From contig UQXM01000040.1 in the NCBI GenBank assembly GCA_900545035.1, forward strand, positions 1-13,064: a stretch of DNA of 13,064 nucleotides, given 5' to 3'. The notes beneath the pieces are model-generated. The model saw only the letters and a list, made by a program, of their open reading frames with translations, was not told the DNA's origin and made no database searches. The first letter of the stretch is position 1, and the number at the start of each line of letters is the position of its first letter. Source of the DNA: an uncultured Fusobacterium sp. (lineage in GTDB: Bacteria > Fusobacteriota > Fusobacteriia > Fusobacteriales > Fusobacteriaceae). The translations under genes were made by a program, and so were the position numbers. Shown piece by piece: positions 6,972-13,064 of this stretch.

Positions 6972-7715
6972 ATGAAAAAAACAGCACTGATTTTATGTGG
7001 ATTGTTACTGGCAGGACAGGCAGCATTTGCTGACAGTCTTGGGGCAGGATATGGAGTTACAAATGAAATTTACAAAAGTGATGAAACAGACCACTTTCTT
7101 CCGATTATAGATGTGGAATATAATAATTTCTTTATGAAAGGGGCAACTGTAAACGGTTTCAGTATCGGATACAATCTGTATAATGATGATTTCTATACAT
7201 TCTCAATTTATATGAAACCATTCGGAGGATATAAAATGGATGGCGATGATATGGATTACGGATACAGAGGTATAGACGATAGAGAGCGTAAATTTATGGG
7301 TGGAGCAGAAGTAAAAATTTACACAGGAATTTATGATATTACAATGTCTTCATCTGTTGATTACGGAAAAGAAGGCGGAAATGTCTTGGTAGAATTCCAT
7401 AAACCTTATGTGGTAAATTCAAGACTTGTTTTGATTCCATCTGTAAACTTTGTATATTATAATTCTGACTACATTGATTATTATTTCGGTGTTGACCATC
7501 ACGAAGCTACAGGAAAACTTAGAGGAAGAGAATACGAAGGAGACAGTGCTTACACATTCGGAGCAAACTTAACAGGTTCTTTCAGATTAACTGACAATTT
7601 CTCACTTCTTGGATTTATGGGAATAAACAAATTATCTGATGAAATTAAAAATTCTCCTATTGTAGACAACGATATCCTTTATTATGCAGGTACTGCAATA
7701 GTTTATACTTTCTAG
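6972..7715 (+). CDS. MipA/OmpV family outer-membrane protein
   Basis: This is a predicted outer-membrane beta-barrel. E. coli MipA binds the murein hydrolase MltA and the synthase PBP1B; OmpV-type members are porin- or adhesin-like, so the exact role here is open. The 247-residue protein has a signal peptide (1-20, AFA before the cut, mature start DSLGAGYG). Alternating aromatic/polar strands continue throughout. The family landmarks are DYYFGVDHHEA (169-179) near strand turns and NSPIVDN (227-233) before the last strand, which ends in Phe as outer-membrane barrels do. The start ATG follows AAGGAG by 8-9 bases. It is the second gene of the cassette and is followed at once by a strong terminator. 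Confidence 0.85.
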   Translation: MKKTALILCGLLLAGQAAFADSLGAGYGVTNEIYKSDETDHFLPIIDVEYNNFFMKGATVNGFSIGYNLYNDDFYTFSIYMKPFGGYKMDGDDMDYGYRGIDDRERKFMGGAEVKIYTGIYDITMSSSVDYGKEGGNVLVEFHKPYVVNSRLVLIPSVNFVYYNSDYIDYYFGVDHHEATGKLRGREYEGDSAYTFGANLTGSFRLTDNFSLLGFMGINKLSDEIKNSPIVDNDILYYAGTAIVYTF

Positions 7716-7743
7716 TTTACTAAATAAAACAAATAATAAAATT

Positions 7744-7779
7744 AAACAGCCCCGACGAAAAACATCGGAGCTGTTTTTT
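7744..7779. terminator. Bidirectional intrinsic terminator between mipA-like gene and nfn fusion
   Basis: Arms AAACAGCCCCGA (7744-7755) and TCGGAGCTGTTT (7765-7776) pair with one off position around a 9-base loop. In + strand RNA that position is a C-A mismatch, but a run of six Ts follows (7774-7779). In - strand RNA it becomes a G-U wobble, giving an unbroken stem with a weaker T tract. It separates the convergent stops at 7715 and 7783. Confidence 0.85.
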
Positions 7780-7782
7780 ATA

Positions 7783-10068
7783 TTATTTTTTATTTTTAAT
7801 ATACTCATCAATAGCTTTTGCTGCTTTTTTCCCTGCTCCCATAGCAAGAATTACTGTGGCCGCTCCCGAAACGGCATCTCCTCCGGCAAAAACTCCCTCT
7901 CTTGATGTATGTCCCTCTTCATCGGCAACAATACATTTCCATTTGTTAATTTCAAGCCCTTTTGTTGTGGAAGAGATAAGAGGATTTGGTGCAGTTCCCA
8001 GAGCCATAATTACCATATCTGTTTCCATTATAAATTCAGAACCGGGAATTTCTATAAAAGAAGCTCTTCCTGAAGAATCAGGCTCTCCAAGTTTTGTACG
8101 GATACATTTCATACCGATAACATTTCCTTTTTCATCTCCCAAAATTTCTTTCGGCAGAGTAAGAGCATCGATTATAATTCCCTCTTCTTTTGCATGATGT
8201 ACTTCTTCAGCTCTTGCAGGAAAATCTTTTTCACTTCTTCTGTAAACAATATGAGCTTCTGCTCCAAGTCTTTTAGCTGTTCTCACAGCATCCATAGCAA
8301 CATTGCCCCCTCCGATTACAGCTGCTTTTTTTCCTCTTTTTACAGGAGTTTCATATTCATCAAGATAAGCTTTCATCAGATTTACTCTTGTAAGAAATTC
8401 ATTTGCTGAAAATACTCCGTTAAGATTTTCTCCGGGAATATTCATAAATTTTGGAAGTCCTGCTCCGCTTCCCACAAATACAGCTTCAAATCCGTCTTTA
8501 TCAAGAAACTTGTCTATTGTGGTTGTTTTTCCGATTATTTCATTTGTAACAAAATGAACTCCCAATTTTTTTATATTTTCAATTTCTTTCTGCACAACTT
8601 TTTCTTTCGGCAGTCTGAATTCAGGAATACCGTAAGTAAGAACTCCCCCTGTTTTATGAAGAGCTTCAAAAACTGTTACATCATATCCCATTTTTGCCAA
8701 GTCTCCTGCAGCTGTCAGCCCTGCAGGTCCGCTTCCCACAACAGCCACTTTGTGATTGTTCTTTTCAGGAATTTCTATCTCAATACTGTTTTCCAGAAGA
8801 TAATCTCCTACAAATTTTTCAAGTTTTCCGATTGCAACAGGTTCTCCTTTTATCCCCAGAATACATTTTCCCTCACATTGTGTTTCCTGAGGACATACTC
8901 TTCCGCAGACAGCAGGAAGAGAAGTATATTTTGAAAGAATTTTTCCGGCTTCTGCAATATCCCCTTCTTTTATTTTTTGAATAAAGGCAGGAATATCTAT
9001 TGATACAGGACAACCTTTCACACAAAGAGGATTTTTACAATTAAGACATCTCGAAGCTTCTGTTTGTGCTTCTTCAAGAGTATATCCGAAAGTTACTTCT
9101 TCAAAATTTTTCGCTCTTTCCTGAGGATTTTGTTCTCTCACGGGAACTCTTTTTCCTTTTTTAATTTCTCTTTTTTCATTTCCGTGGTTACAACACTGAC
9201 ATTCTCTTGCATGATGAGTGTCCCCCTCTTTTTTTTCAAGGTATGCTCTCCCCTCTTCTGTTTTGTAAATCTGCTGTCTTCTCATAGCTTCGTCAAAATC
9301 CACAAGATGTCCGTCAAATTCAGGTCCATCCACACAAGCAAATTTTATTTTATCCCCGATTGTAACACGACACGCTCCGCACATTCCGGTTCCGTCAACC
9401 ATAAGTGGATTTAAGCTTACAGTTGTCGGAATATTATATTCTTTTGTTTTCAGAGAAACAAATTTCATCATTATCATAGGACCGATTGCAACCACATGGT
9501 CGTAATGTTTTTTCTGATTTTGAATAAGTTCATCCATAAGTCCTGTTACCATTCCGTGAAATCCGTATGACCCATCGTCAGTGGCAATGTATACATTTCC
9601 TGCCGCTTCTTTCATTTTTTCTTCAAGAATGACAAGAGATTTTGTTTTTGCACCAATAATAACATCTGCTTTCATTCCATGTTCATTAAACCATTTAACT
9701 TGAGGATAAACCGGAGCTGTTCCCACTCCTCCTGCCACAAAAAGAACTTTTTTCTTTTTCAAAATTTCCAAATCTTCGTGAAGAAATTCACTCTCCTGTC
9801 CAAGAGGACCTACAACATCTTGAAAAAAGTCTCCCTCATTAAGTTTTCCCATATCTTCCGTACTTTTCCCTATAACAAAGAAAACTATTGTTACTGTTCC
9901 TTTTTCTCTGTTGTAATCACACACAGTAAGAGGAACTCTCTCTCCATGTTCATCTGTTTTTACTATAAGAAACTGCCCCGGCTGTGCAGATTTTGCAAGA
10001 GCCTCTGCTTCTATTTCCATAAGGCAGATTTTTTCACTAAGCCATTCTTTTTTTACAATTTTATACAT
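7783..10068 (-). CDS. Fused NfnA-NfnB, NADH-dependent ferredoxin:NADP+ oxidoreductase
   Basis: Nfn bifurcates electrons between NADPH, NAD+ and ferredoxin and balances these pools in anaerobes. Here both subunits are one 761-residue protein. Residues 1-265 are the NfnA half (PyrK/ferredoxin-reductase type): FAD region around 28-90, NAD-binding GGVGTAPVYP (113-122), and a [2Fe-2S] site C230GAC233 with C245 and perhaps D225. Residues about 305-761 are the NfnB half (GltD type): [4Fe-4S] cysteines C341, C344, C349, C353 and C388, C392, C398, C402, FAD motif GSGPAG (445-450), and NADP motif GGGNVA (586-591) with YRRSEKDFPAR. The linker holds H285, H286, C290, C292, C293 and H295. The start ATG at 10066-10068 follows GGAGG (10079-10083). 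An ATG at 10110 is excluded because the -10 box lies at 10102-10107. Annotation pipelines often name such fusions dihydroorotate dehydrogenase electron-transfer/glutamate synthase, but no glutamate synthase large subunit is present. Confidence 0.93.
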   Translation of the reverse strand: MYKIVKKEWLSEKICLMEIEAEALAKSAQPGQFLIVKTDEHGERVPLTVCDYNREKGTVTIVFFVIGKSTEDMGKLNEGDFFQDVVGPLGQESEFLHEDLEILKKKKVLFVAGGVGTAPVYPQVKWFNEHGMKADVIIGAKTKSLVILEEKMKEAAGNVYIATDDGSYGFHGMVTGLMDELIQNQKKHYDHVVAIGPMIMMKFVSLKTKEYNIPTTVSLNPLMVDGTGMCGACRVTIGDKIKFACVDGPEFDGHLVDFDEAMRRQQIYKTEEGRAYLEKKEGDTHHARECQCCNHGNEKREIKKGKRVPVREQNPQERAKNFEEVTFGYTLEEAQTEASRCLNCKNPLCVKGCPVSIDIPAFIQKIKEGDIAEAGKILSKYTSLPAVCGRVCPQETQCEGKCILGIKGEPVAIGKLEKFVGDYLLENSIEIEIPEKNNHKVAVVGSGPAGLTAAGDLAKMGYDVTVFEALHKTGGVLTYGIPEFRLPKEKVVQKEIENIKKLGVHFVTNEIIGKTTTIDKFLDKDGFEAVFVGSGAGLPKFMNIPGENLNGVFSANEFLTRVNLMKAYLDEYETPVKRGKKAAVIGGGNVAMDAVRTAKRLGAEAHIVYRRSEKDFPARAEEVHHAKEEGIIIDALTLPKEILGDEKGNVIGMKCIRTKLGEPDSSGRASFIEIPGSEFIMETDMVIMALGTAPNPLISSTTKGLEINKWKCIVADEEGHTSREGVFAGGDAVSGAATVILAMGAGKKAAKAIDEYIKNKK

Positions 10069-10101
10069 TCTCCCTCTTCCTCCCTGAACTGTATTTAAGT
10101 T

Positions 10102-10107
10102 ATTATA
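10102..10107 (-). promoter_or_regulatory. Putative -10 element of the nfn fusion gene
   Basis: Read on the - strand: GTG-TATAAT, about 34 bases before the start codon. No good -35 stands at the usual distance. It lies between the HU terminator and the nfn ribosome site, implying independent transcription of nfn. Confidence 0.55.
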
Positions 10108-10154
10108 CACTATATTTTAGTAAAAAAGAAAATTACGGTACAAGAATTTATCTT

Positions 10155-10188
10155 AAAAAATAACTCCGATATCTTCACATCGGAGTTA
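10155..10188 (-). terminator. Intrinsic terminator of the HU gene
   Basis: Perfect 10-bp arms TAACTCCGAT (10161-10170) and ATCGGAGTTA (10179-10188) enclose an 8-base loop. On the - strand they are followed by six Ts (complement of 10155-10160). It lies 9 bases after the HU stop codon. Confidence 0.92.
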
Positions 10189-10197
10189 CTTAAAAAT

Positions 10198-10476
10198 TTA
10201 TTTGTTGATTTTTTCTTCTAACAGTTTTCCTGCTTTGAATTTTACAACTTTTTTAGCATCAACATTTACTGCTTCACCTGTTTTAGGATTTTTGCATACT
10301 CTTGCAGCTCTTTCAGCCACTTCAAATTTTCCCCATCCTGTGAATGCAACATTGTCACCGTTTACAAGAACTTCCTCAACAGTTTCCAAGAAAGCTGCCG
10401 CCTTTCTTTCAGCATCTGCTTTGCTTTCAAATCCACCTTTTTCAAAATAAAGATTGATAAATTCCTTTTTAGTCAT
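10198..10476 (-). CDS. HU-type DNA-binding protein
   Basis: A small nucleoid protein that binds and bends DNA as a dimer. The 92-residue length is that of the family. The N-terminal helical part (1-45) carries TKKEFINLYFEKGG. The beta-arm segment has FTGWGKFEVAERAARVCKNP (45-64), with P64 at the tip position that intercalates into DNA and R/K residues around it. A Trp-Gly replaces the more usual Phe-Gly in GFG, and VCKNP replaces the common GRNP; both are mild departures. The ATG at 10474-10476 follows a strong GAGGAGGA site (10481-10488). A longer frame reaching 10554 is excluded because it would start upstream of the predicted transcript start. The gene has its own promoter and terminator. 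Confidence 0.94.
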   Translation of the reverse strand: MTKKEFINLYFEKGGFESKADAERKAAAFLETVEEVLVNGDNVAFTGWGKFEVAERAARVCKNPKTGEAVNVDAKKVVKFKAGKLLEEKINK

Positions 10477-10525
10477 TTCTTCCTCCTCGTAATAATTATG
10501 TACTGTTTTTTCAGCTGTTATATTG

Positions 10526-10554
10526 GTTATATCACATTTGAAAAACTCTTGCAA
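10526..10554 (-). promoter_or_regulatory. Sigma-70 promoter of the HU gene
   Basis: On the - strand: TTGCAA (10549-10554), a 17-base spacer and TATAAC (10526-10531), with an extended TGA just before the -10. The predicted start near 10519 gives a leader of about 43 bases. It is a strong promoter, fitting an abundant protein. Confidence 0.8.
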
Positions 10555-10569
10555 TAAATTTTCTTAAAA

Positions 10570-10809
10570 TTAGAAATTATTTTCAAGGACTTGAGCCAAC
10601 TGATCAGGACAAGATGTACTTTTTGCCCCACATTTTATTCCTTTAAGTTTTCTTTTTACTTCATCTGCTGTCATTCCTGTAACAAGTTTTGCAATCCCTT
10701 GAGTATTTCCGCTGCACCCTCCGATAAATCTGATATCTTTTATAATTCCGTTTTCTACTTCAAGCTCGATTGCTCTTGCACATACTCCTTGTGTTTTGAA
10801 AGTTTCCAT
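10570..10809 (-). CDS. Small TSCPD-domain protein (TIGR03905 type), function unknown
   Basis: A 79-residue stand-alone protein carrying the TSCPD motif found near the C-terminus of some ribonucleotide reductases. The family is recognised but has no assigned reaction. Four cysteines stand at C10 (GVCARAI), C32 (GGCSGN), C60 (IKCGAKS) and C67 (TSCPDQLA). Their spacing and glycine-rich settings suggest a metal or cluster site, which is inference. The ATG at 10807-10809 is preceded by a purine-rich GGGGGAAAGGA site. It lies 33 bases after the second CHR gene in transcription order, with no hairpin between, so it may be the last gene of that operon. HU follows with its own promoter. Confidence 0.85.
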   Translation of the reverse strand: METFKTQGVCARAIELEVENGIIKDIRFIGGCSGNTQGIAKLVTGMTADEVKRKLKGIKCGAKSTSCPDQLAQVLENNF

Positions 10810-10842
10810 TTCCTTTCCCCCTTTATGTCTAAATTAAAATTT

Positions 10843-11373
10843 TTATATATAAAGAATTATTCCTAAAATACCCGAACCGATTATAAGAGGAATAACTCCT
10901 ATATTATACTTTAAAGAAAGGACTATTGAAAGTCCGAAAATTACAAAACTCTTCCAATCAATAAAATTTTCAGGTTTTAAAAGAGATAAACCTGCCGCCA
11001 AAATAAGCCCCAGCACAGTGGGACGAAGAGCTTTGAATGCCCTGTCAATTACAGGAGAATTTCTGAATTTATGAAGAAAAATAACAATAAGAGACAATAT
11101 TATAAATGAGGGACATACAACACCCAAGGTTGTAAAAAGAGAACCCAATGCTGTTCCCGTAACTTTATAACCGATATATGTGGCTGAATTTATAGCAATA
11201 GGACCCGGTGTTACCTGTGAAAGAGCCACTACCTCCGTAAATTCACTGGTACTTATCCAGCCGAAATTTTCAACCACATCTTTCTGAATAAGAGAAAGAA
11301 CAGCATATCCTCCTCCAAAACTGAAAAGCCCTATCTTAAAAAATGTACAGAAAAGCTGAAAATATATCTGCAT
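10843..11373 (-). CDS. Chromate transporter-type (CHR) half-protein, second of a pair
   Basis: CHR-superfamily inner-membrane proteins are known from chromate efflux. In anaerobes without chromate stress the natural anion is unclear. This is the short, single-domain form (176 residues). Landmarks are FSFGGGYAVLSLIQ (17-30) and the conserved QVTPGPIAINSATYIGY segment (53-69), followed by four or five hydrophobic helices. Single-domain CHR genes typically occur in adjacent pairs whose products have opposite topology and work together, as here. Its ATG (11371-11373) touches the TAG stop of the partner with no base between, and its ribosome site lies inside the partner's last codons, so the two are translationally coupled. 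Confidence 0.9.
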   Translation of the reverse strand: MQIYFQLFCTFFKIGLFSFGGGYAVLSLIQKDVVENFGWISTSEFTEVVALSQVTPGPIAINSATYIGYKVTGTALGSLFTTLGVVCPSFIILSLIVIFLHKFRNSPVIDRAFKALRPTVLGLILAAGLSLLKPENFIDWKSFVIFGLSIVLSLKYNIGVIPLIIGSGILGIILYI

Positions 11374-11931
11374 CTACTTTTCCCCCTTTTTTTCATCTGC
11401 CCATTTAAAATATATATTTCCTATTATCATTGTAAGAACTATCACAATAATGGGAGAAAGCGGTGTGTATGCCACCAAAAATCCCACTGATATCGGAAGA
11501 ATTATTGTTTTTAAGGTAAGTTTTGCACTTTTTGCCATTTTAATTGTAGAAATAAAAATAAGTGCCACTGTTACCGGTTTTATTCCGTTAAAAAATGCTG
11601 TGAACATTTTTGAATCTCTCACTGAAGACATAAAAGTTGCAAGAGCAAGTATCATTAAAAATGAGGGAATTACAGCTCCCAAAGCTCCCGCTGCCGCTCC
11701 CATTTTTCCCCCTATTTTTTCTCCTGTAATAATCGCAGTATTTACTGCAAGAACTCCGGGAGCTGACTGGGCTATTGCAAGAGCATCCACAAATTCGTCA
11801 TCTTTCAGCCATTTCTTTTTGTCCACCAAAGCTTCTTTAATCAGAGGAACCATTGCATATCCTCCTCCTATTGTAAAAGCTCCGATTTTAAAAAATACCA
11901 GAAACAGCTCAACATATATATTTTTTTTCAT
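11374..11931 (-). CDS. Chromate transporter-type (CHR) half-protein, first of a pair
   Basis: This is the partner of the following CHR gene (185 residues). It shows the same domain: FTIGGGYAMVPLI (19-31), the conserved QSAPGVLAVNTAIITG segment (55-70), then about five hydrophobic helices and a short charged tail WADEKKGEK. The two paralogues differ clearly in sequence, as expected for heteromeric pairs. The ATG at 11929-11931 follows GGAGG (11941-11945) by 9 bases. An extended -10 promoter lies about 40 bases upstream, diverging from the YczE-type gene. Substrate specificity cannot be read from sequence. Confidence 0.9.
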   Translation of the reverse strand: MKKNIYVELFLVFFKIGAFTIGGGYAMVPLIKEALVDKKKWLKDDEFVDALAIAQSAPGVLAVNTAIITGEKIGGKMGAAAGALGAVIPSFLMILALATFMSSVRDSKMFTAFFNGIKPVTVALIFISTIKMAKSAKLTLKTIILPISVGFLVAYTPLSPIIVIVLTMIIGNIYFKWADEKKGEK

Positions 11932-11972
11932 AATTTACTGCCTCCGAGCAATATATATTTATCCTGTTAAAT

Positions 11973-11981
11973 ATTATAACA
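11973..11981 (-). promoter_or_regulatory. Extended -10 promoter of the CHR operon
   Basis: Read on the - strand: TGTTATAAT, an exact extended -10. The hexamer 17 bases upstream (TTAAAT) is only a weak -35. It lies about 42 bases before the first CHR start codon. Confidence 0.65.
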
Positions 11982-12037
11982 CAAATCAGAATTTTATTTA
12001 AATAAATTTAAATTAAGTTAAAAAGAAAAAGATTTTT

Positions 12038-12046
12038 TGATATAAT
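12038..12046 (+). promoter_or_regulatory. Extended -10 promoter of the YczE-type gene
   Basis: TGATATAAT is an exact extended -10, with only a weak TTAAAA (12018-12023) at -35 distance. Transcription should begin near 12052, inside the left arm of a leader hairpin. Confidence 0.65.
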
Positions 12047-12048
12047 AT

Positions 12049-12078
12049 AAAACAGAGCATTTTTAAAAATGCTGTTTT
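12049..12078 (+). other. Leader hairpin at the 5' end of the YczE-type transcript
   Basis: AAAACAG (12049-12055) pairs with CTGTTTT (12072-12078). After a 2-base bulge, CATTT/AAATG extends the stem, leaving a tiny AT loop. It lies at or immediately after the predicted transcript start and 8 bases before AGGAGG (12086-12091). It could protect the 5' end of the mRNA. It lacks the GC content and T run of a convincing terminator. Confidence 0.4.
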
Positions 12079-12102
12079 AATTTACAGGAGGAAAACTTAC
12101 AA

Positions 12103-12759
12103 ATGAAAAATGAAATCTTAAAATATATAAAGGTAACTTCGGGAATTATTTTATGTGCCTTGGGAATTGTAATGATTCTTAATGCAGACTTGGGACTTTC
12201 TCCGTGGGATGTTCTTAATCAGGGAATACATCTTCAGACAGGAATAACTCTGGGACAGGCAAATATTATTGTGGGAATTGCTGTTGTATTTATAGGTATA
12301 TATTTCAAACAGCCTATCGGAAGCGGAACTATTATAAATGTAGCTCTTGTTGGAACTTTTGTGGATATTTTCATGTTCCTTGATTTTCTTCCGTGGGGAG
12401 ATACAATTTTAAAGCAAGCTTTTCTTTTCGGAGTTGGAGAAATTGTTTTTGCTCTGGGAAGTTATATGTATATTTCCGGAGGATGCGGATGCGGGCCGCG
12501 AGACGGACTTATGGTCGTTTTTACCAAAAAAACAGGGCTTCCTATGGGAACAATCAGATTGTGCCTTGAGGTGTCAGCCCTTACAGCAGGATATTTTCTT
12601 GGGGGAAAAGTTGGAGTGGGAACTGCCCTTTTTTCTCTTGGAACAGGCTATGTAATCCAATTTTTCTTTAAACTGTTTAAACAGGATGTCAAAAAAATAG
12701 AACACAGAAGCCTTATCAAAGAATTTAATCTTTTGAAAGCATATATCCAAAACAGATAA
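12103..12759 (+). CDS. YczE/YyaS-type integral membrane protein (COG2364)
   Basis: A polytopic inner-membrane protein of a widespread family with no firmly established substrate. The 218 residues hold about five hydrophobic helices (about 10-27, 52-68, 75-97, 105-126 and 155-190). The family landmarks are LGLSPWDVLNQGI (30-42), GPRDGLM (131-137) and GTGYVIQFFF (180-189). The segment before GPRDG reads GGCGCG, adding two cysteines (C128, C130) where glycine or alanine is more usual. A 25-residue basic cytoplasmic tail ends the protein. The ATG at 12103 follows AGGAGG (12086-12091) by 11 bases. The gene is monocistronic, divergent from the CHR operon and convergent with the dehydrogenase remnant; no GC hairpin separates the convergent pair. 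Confidence 0.88.
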   Translation: MKNEILKYIKVTSGIILCALGIVMILNADLGLSPWDVLNQGIHLQTGITLGQANIIVGIAVVFIGIYFKQPIGSGTIINVALVGTFVDIFMFLDFLPWGDTILKQAFLFGVGEIVFALGSYMYISGGCGCGPRDGLMVVFTKKTGLPMGTIRLCLEVSALTAGYFLGGKVGVGTALFSLGTGYVIQFFFKLFKQDVKKIEHRSLIKEFNLLKAYIQNR

Positions 12760-12771
12760 TCAAAAATATAT

Positions 12772-12990
12772 TTATAATTTATTTTTCTGAATTTTTTTAT
12801 TCATTTTAAGCTGTATTTTTCTGGGAATAATTTTAGAAATAAAAACAAAAAACTTATTTATCCCTCCTGTTATGCAGATTTCTTTTCCTTTAAAATAATC
12901 TCTTACAGCAATTTCTGCTGTTTTTTCAGGAGACATTATATAAAAGTTTTTCTTTTTATTTTTCATTCCTTTAAAATCTGTTTTTACAGG
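12772..12990 (-). pseudogene. C-terminal fragment of a short-chain dehydrogenase/reductase (SDR)
   Basis: About 72 C-terminal codons of an SDR remain. The fragment opens with PVKTDF, matching the PGxVxT(D/E)F element after the active site of classical SDRs. It goes on with MSPEKTAEIAVRDYFKGKE and the basic amphipathic end FFVFISKIIPRKIQLK, common in membrane-associated family members. The upstream two-thirds (NAD-binding GxxxGxG and YxxxK catalytic site) is missing. Continuing the frame past about 12990 gives non-SDR residues and a stop at 13030-13032. The ATG at 12964-12966 lies well inside the family fold and is not a true start. Whether the gene is really broken or cut by an assembly join is unresolved. 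Confidence 0.7.
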
Positions 12991-13064
12991 TGAGACAGAA
13001 ACTTTAAAAGAGCTAGGTGTTGTAATGACTCAAACAAATCTCCAGGCTTATGCATTGTCACAAG
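12986..13064 (+). CDS. Fragment of a phage tail tape-measure protein
   Basis: Twenty-six codons read open to the window edge and contain LKELGVVMTQTNLQAYALSQ. This closely resembles the conserved LGIVMTxxNxQAYAL stretch of TP901-type tail tape-measure proteins, which set tail length. There is no start codon or ribosome site. The frame upstream meets a stop at 12941-12943 and is SDR antisense before 12986, so this is an internal piece of a gene, not its beginning. CTA and CTC leucine codons, scarce in the neighbouring genes, also appear. Recognition is from the motif alone over a short stretch. Confidence 0.55.

Noticed and set aside
7856..9414. Several + strand open frames opposite the nfn fusion
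   Set aside because: They are antisense shadows: low-complexity Ser/Phe/Cys-rich products, no ribosome sites, and the - strand carries a full, motif-complete protein.
7783..10068. Glutamate synthase small subunit fused to dihydroorotate dehydrogenase subunit (literal reading of domain names)
   Set aside because: No gltB large subunit or pyrD is nearby, and the domain order matches NfnA-NfnB.
10843..11931. One split chromate transporter with a frameshift
   Set aside because: Each half is a complete CHR domain with its own ribosome site and conserved motifs; paired single-domain forms are normal.
11450..12001. A 183-codon + strand open frame opposite the first CHR gene
   Set aside because: It runs antisense to a clear family member, has no ribosome site and crosses the divergent promoter region.
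12049..12085. Leader hairpin as an attenuator or terminator
   Set aside because: The stem is AT-rich and bulged, and only four Ts follow.

Overview
The window reads as chromosomal DNA of a low-GC, Gram-negative anaerobe, most likely Fusobacterium or a close relative in the Fusobacteriaceae. Codons are strongly AT-rich, with AGA for Arg and GGA for Gly favoured. A MipA/OmpV-type outer-membrane protein shows there is an outer membrane. A fused NfnA-NfnB electron-bifurcating transhydrogenase, strong GGAGG ribosome sites and TG-TATAAT promoters fit the same group. The genus is inferred from overall gene style, not from a database search.

Layout, left to right. (1) mscL (+) and a Cof-type HAD phosphatase (-) converge on a shared bidirectional terminator. 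(2) A divergent intergenic region then starts a + strand run: a TrmN6-type tRNA methyltransferase, an unknown three-helix membrane protein, and a SEDS (FtsW/RodA) glycan polymerase that overlaps the membrane protein by four bases. (3) An exact-consensus sigma-70 promoter, whose -35 lies in the last codons of the SEDS gene, begins a second unit: a DUF896 (YnzC-like) protein, asnS and a membrane-anchored esterase. (4) A short envelope cassette follows: a probable small lipoprotein and a MipA/OmpV barrel. It sits behind a promoter flanked by two TGAC...GTCA palindromes that look like a TetR-family operator pair. (5) A bidirectional terminator separates this cassette from a - strand block. In transcription order that block is two half-size chromate-transporter (CHR) proteins, a small TSCPD-domain protein, HU with its own promoter and terminator, and the large nfn fusion. 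(6) Divergent from the CHR pair is a YczE-type membrane protein (+), which converges on the C-terminal end of a short-chain dehydrogenase (-).

Most of the content is ordinary housekeeping. The points most worth a second look are these. The putative operator pair has centres 40 bp apart. The last ~75 bases abruptly leave the dehydrogenase gene and read as an opposite-strand phage tape-measure protein, so they mark either a prophage/rearrangement edge or an assembly chimera. The nfn fusion has a Cys/His-rich linker. A small unknown protein is translationally coupled to the SEDS polymerase. No CRISPR array, rRNA, tRNA, insertion sequence or obvious new defence system is visible, and no stretch over 300 bases lacks a gene.
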